Below are positions 12,765 through 14,222 of a stretch of 14,222 bases of DNA, piece by piece. Position 1 is the stretch's first letter. The number at the start of each line of letters is the position of its first letter. The stretch covers positions 1-14,222 of the forward strand of contig CAZBVX010000018.1 in assembly GCA_964495615.1 (NCBI GenBank). Reading direction: 5' to 3'. The position numbers and the translations under genes were made by a program. Origin of the DNA: CAINDR01 sp964495615. GTDB taxonomy: Bacteria > Patescibacteriota > Patescibacteriia > Patescibacteriales > UBA12465. Below the pieces are notes generated by a model. The model searched no databases. It was not told where the DNA came from and saw only the letters and a program-made list of their open reading frames with translations.

Positions 12765-13307
12765 TTATCTTTTTTTAGTTCTAGTATTTTTTGAATTTTT
12801 TGAATAAGGATTGCGCAACAAATATTTTGGATCGCTTCCTAAATCAGTGAAATCATCAACTTGTTCAATGAGGCGTGAGGAAGTGGTTTTTCGAAAAGCC
12901 ATTACTTCAACCAAGCAACCCTTGTTGTCCTGCAAATAAGAAACCAAAGGTAAATAGTCGCCATCACCAGAAACAATAACAATCACATCCATTTTTTCAG
13001 AAATTTTGATGGCATCAATAGCTAGTCCGACATCCCAGTCAGCTTTTTTTGAACCATCTGGAAAAATTTGCAAATCTTTAATACGGACTTCAAATCCTTG
13101 TTGGACTAAAGCTTCAAAGAAAGGAGTTTCTTCTTCGGTTTCAGTCTTTATAGCATAAGCAGTGGCCCGGATAAGTTTCCGACCAGCCACTGCTGTGCTT
13201 AATATTTCTTTGAAGTTTGTTTTTTTCCCGTACAAATTTTTCGCCGAATGATAAATATTGGAGACATCTACTAAAATACCGACTCTTTGTTCAGGATGTT
13301 TGATCAT
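12765..13307 (-). CDS. NYN (PIN-like) domain protein, LabA family, putative ribonuclease
   Basis: NYN domains are PIN-like metal-dependent nuclease folds, and many act on RNA; the exact role of this one is unknown. The 180 residues hold the acidic residues expected for the active site: D14 in GILVDVSNIYHSA, D90/D92 in KKADWDVGLAIDAI, and D115/D117 in VSGDGDYLPLV. The last 20 residues are basic and Asn/Ser-rich (KNSKNTRTKKR) and may bind nucleic acid. It starts 4 bp after rpsO and ends 83 bp before pnp, so it sits between two genes that are direct neighbours in E. coli. This suggests a part in RNA decay or ribosome quality control, by context only. Confidence 0.88.
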   Translation of the reverse strand: MIKHPEQRVGILVDVSNIYHSAKNLYGKKTNFKEILSTAVAGRKLIRATAYAIKTETEEETPFFEALVQQGFEVRIKDLQIFPDGSKKADWDVGLAIDAIKISEKMDVIVIVSGDGDYLPLVSYLQDNKGCLVEVMAFRKTTSSRLIEQVDDFTDLGSDPKYLLRNPYSKNSKNTRTKKR

Positions 13308-13311
13308 AAAT

Positions 13312-13671
13312 TTAGGCTTCTAAAGGAATTTCTTCAGTTTCATCGGCAACAATGTATTTTCTCTCCTTTGCTTTTGCTTCTTCTTCTTCAGCAATTAATT
13401 TGTTGGCGATTTTTAATTTTAATTTGATAGCTAACTCTTGGAAAGCAGCAGAATTTTCTTTTTGTAAGTATTTCAATAATTTTCTTCTTTCGCCAACTTT
13501 TTTCAATAAACCGCGACGAGAAGAGAAGTCGTGTTTGTGGATTTTTAAGTGGTCAGTTAGCTGTTTGATTTCTTCGGTCAAAATTGCAATTTGAACTTGA
13601 GGAGAACCGGTATCGGTCTCATGGGTGCGAAATTTTTTGATTAATTTCTCTTTGTCTTTTTTGGTCATCAT
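13312..13671 (-). CDS. rpsO: 30S ribosomal protein uS15 with C-terminal extension
   Basis: uS15 binds the 16S central domain and bridges to the 50S subunit. Residues 1-89 match the family: FRTHETDTGSPQVQIAILTE at about 14-33, HLKIHKHDFSSRRGLLKKVG at about 41-60, RRKLLKYL at 62-69. Where most end near 89, this one continues to 119 with a Glu/Lys-rich tail (EEEEAKAKERKYIVADETEE). The start may be either of two consecutive ATG codons (13671 or 13668). It follows rpsT by 74 bp, a gap holding a hairpin that may act in S15 autoregulation, and is joined to the NYN gene. Confidence 0.96.
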   Translation of the reverse strand: MMTKKDKEKLIKKFRTHETDTGSPQVQIAILTEEIKQLTDHLKIHKHDFSSRRGLLKKVGERRKLLKYLQKENSAAFQELAIKLKLKIANKLIAEEEEAKAKERKYIVADETEEIPLEA

Positions 13672-13691
13672 AGATTTCTTCGCCTAAACCA

Positions 13692-13722
13692 AGAAATAAT
13701 TCTTAAGACGAGAGTTATTTCT
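13692..13722 (-). promoter_or_regulatory. Hairpin in the rpsO leader
   Basis: AGAAATAA (13692-13699) pairs with TTATTTCT (13715-13722), 8 bp with a 15-nt loop containing TCTTAAGA. It lies 20 nt before the rpsO ATG. S15 is known to repress its own mRNA through leader structures that differ among bacterial groups, so this is a reasonable candidate. The sequence shows only the pairing. Confidence 0.4.
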
Positions 13723-13745
13723 GAGAAAAGGTGCTTTGTTTTTTA

Positions 13746-14009
13746 TTATTTTGCTAATGAATTAACTTTTTTCATTAAACGGGATTTTTTTCGGGCAGCA
13801 GTGCCTTTTTTGATTACGCCATTTTTTGCTGCTTTATCAATTGCTTGAAAAGTTTTTGGCAAAGCTTCTTTGACGCTAGTATCCTTGGCAGAGATTGCTT
13901 TCAGGTTGGTTTTCACCAGTTTTTTTACAGTTTCTTTTTGTTTTTTGTTGGCTACGTTGCGTTTGATACTTTTGCGCAACTCTTTTTCAGCCGATTTCTT
14001 GTTTGGCAT
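13746..14009 (-). CDS. rpsT: 30S ribosomal protein bS20
   Basis: bS20 is a small helical 30S protein that binds the 16S 5' domain. The 87 residues match the family: start MPNKKSAEKELRKSIKRN, the long basic helices, and the conserved ending KNGVIKKGTAARKKSRLMKKVNSLAK at about 62-87. It is the first gene of the cluster rpsT-rpsO-NYN-pnp. A promoter about 65 bp upstream gives a leader of about 57 nt. No Shine-Dalgarno lies before the ATG. Confidence 0.96.
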   Translation of the reverse strand: MPNKKSAEKELRKSIKRNVANKKQKETVKKLVKTNLKAISAKDTSVKEALPKTFQAIDKAAKNGVIKKGTAARKKSRLMKKVNSLAK

Positions 14010-14073
14010 AGAATATTTTGCTTTTATTAGTCAAAAAATAATTAGTTTTTTGCAATTCTTTATAAGTAATAAG

Positions 14074-14102
14074 ATGATAGCATAAATGTTCAGAAAAAAC
14101 AA
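14074..14102 (-). promoter_or_regulatory. Promoter of the rpsT-rpsO cluster
   Basis: On the minus strand TTGTTT (14102-14097), a 17-bp spacer and TATCAT (14079-14074) preceded by TGC, an extended -10. It is the only good promoter between tRNA-Pro and rpsT. Confidence 0.7.
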
Positions 14103-14132
14103 GGGGCATTAATCATCTTTTTTTATAAAAAC

Positions 14133-14155
14133 AAAATCCGCTTTAGGCGGATTTT
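14133..14155 (-). terminator. Intrinsic terminator after tRNA-Pro
   Basis: On the minus strand AAAATCCGC pairs with GCGGATTTT around CTAAA, followed by GTTTTTATAAA. A perfect 9-bp stem, 6 bp after the tRNA-Pro gene. Confidence 0.85.
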
Positions 14156-14160
14156 TCTTG

Positions 14161-14222
14161 TCGGGGTGCTGGGAATTGAACCCAGTCAACATGCTCCCAA
14201 AGCATGCGTACTACCGGTATAC
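14161..14222 (-). tRNA. tRNA-Pro (anticodon TGG), 5' end cut by window edge
   Basis: On the minus strand the anticodon stem CATGC/GCATG encloses TTTGGGA, giving TGG. The T arm is CTGGG TTCAATT CCCAG, and the acceptor 3' strand CACCCCG is followed by discriminator A. CCA is not encoded. The first nine positions lie beyond base 14222. Confidence 0.93.

Noticed and set aside
1..14222. CRISPR array, insertion sequence, prophage or defence genes
   Set aside because: No spaced direct-repeat array, transposase, integrase or defence-type protein is visible; all larger frames are housekeeping genes.

Overview
This is an AT-rich bacterial chromosome segment made almost entirely of housekeeping genes for translation, RNA turnover and recombination. 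The intact bacterial proteins, tight spacing, non-encoded tRNA CCA ends, near-absence of Shine-Dalgarno motifs and modest gene lengths (IF-2 of 654 aa, a short-LID adenylate kinase of 191 aa) suggest a reduced genome, most likely a Candidate Phyla Radiation (Patescibacteria) lineage. That placement is inference, because no diagnostic marker is complete here. TGA is used as a stop (rbfA), so the code looks standard. An exact run of 100 N (9246-9345) shows this is a scaffolded draft assembly.

Left part, plus strand: the 3' end of a 23S rRNA gene, a 5S rRNA gene inside a long precursor stem, a terminator, a small membrane-anchored protein of unknown function, and recA, which has a dyad centred on its putative -10. 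A bidirectional terminator separates recA from the convergent adk.

Middle, minus strand (read right to left): rny (RNase Y), hup (HU), tRNA-Arg(TCG), tRNA-Met(CAT), tRNA-Lys(CTT) and adk. A 396-bp divergent region between rny and infB is the largest gene-free stretch. It holds the infB promoter, a 12-nt direct repeat, several small palindromes, an attenuator-like arrangement facing rny and an uncharacterised 36-codon ORF. The plus-strand operon infB-rbfA-nrnA follows and ends at a bidirectional terminator shared with trmD.

Right part, minus strand (read right to left): tRNA-Pro (cut by the window edge) and its terminator, then rpsT, rpsO, a NYN/PIN-like nuclease gene, pnp, rpsP, khpA and trmD, which is interrupted by the assembly gap. 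Well-formed sigma70-type promoters precede rpsT, rpsP, khpA, the tRNA-Met/Lys pair, infB and the first hypothetical gene.

Together the genes cover translation initiation and ribosome assembly (IF-2, RbfA, S15, S16, S20, KhpA, TrmD, tRNAs) and RNA decay (RNase Y, PNPase, a NrnA-like nano-RNase and a NYN putative nuclease). I see no mobile element, CRISPR array, phage gene or defence system. The observations most worth following are regulatory: a two-tier RNA structure starting at the predicted pnp transcript start, hairpins ahead of rpsO and khpA, the rny/infB divergent region, the NYN gene between rpsO and pnp, and initiation without Shine-Dalgarno sites.
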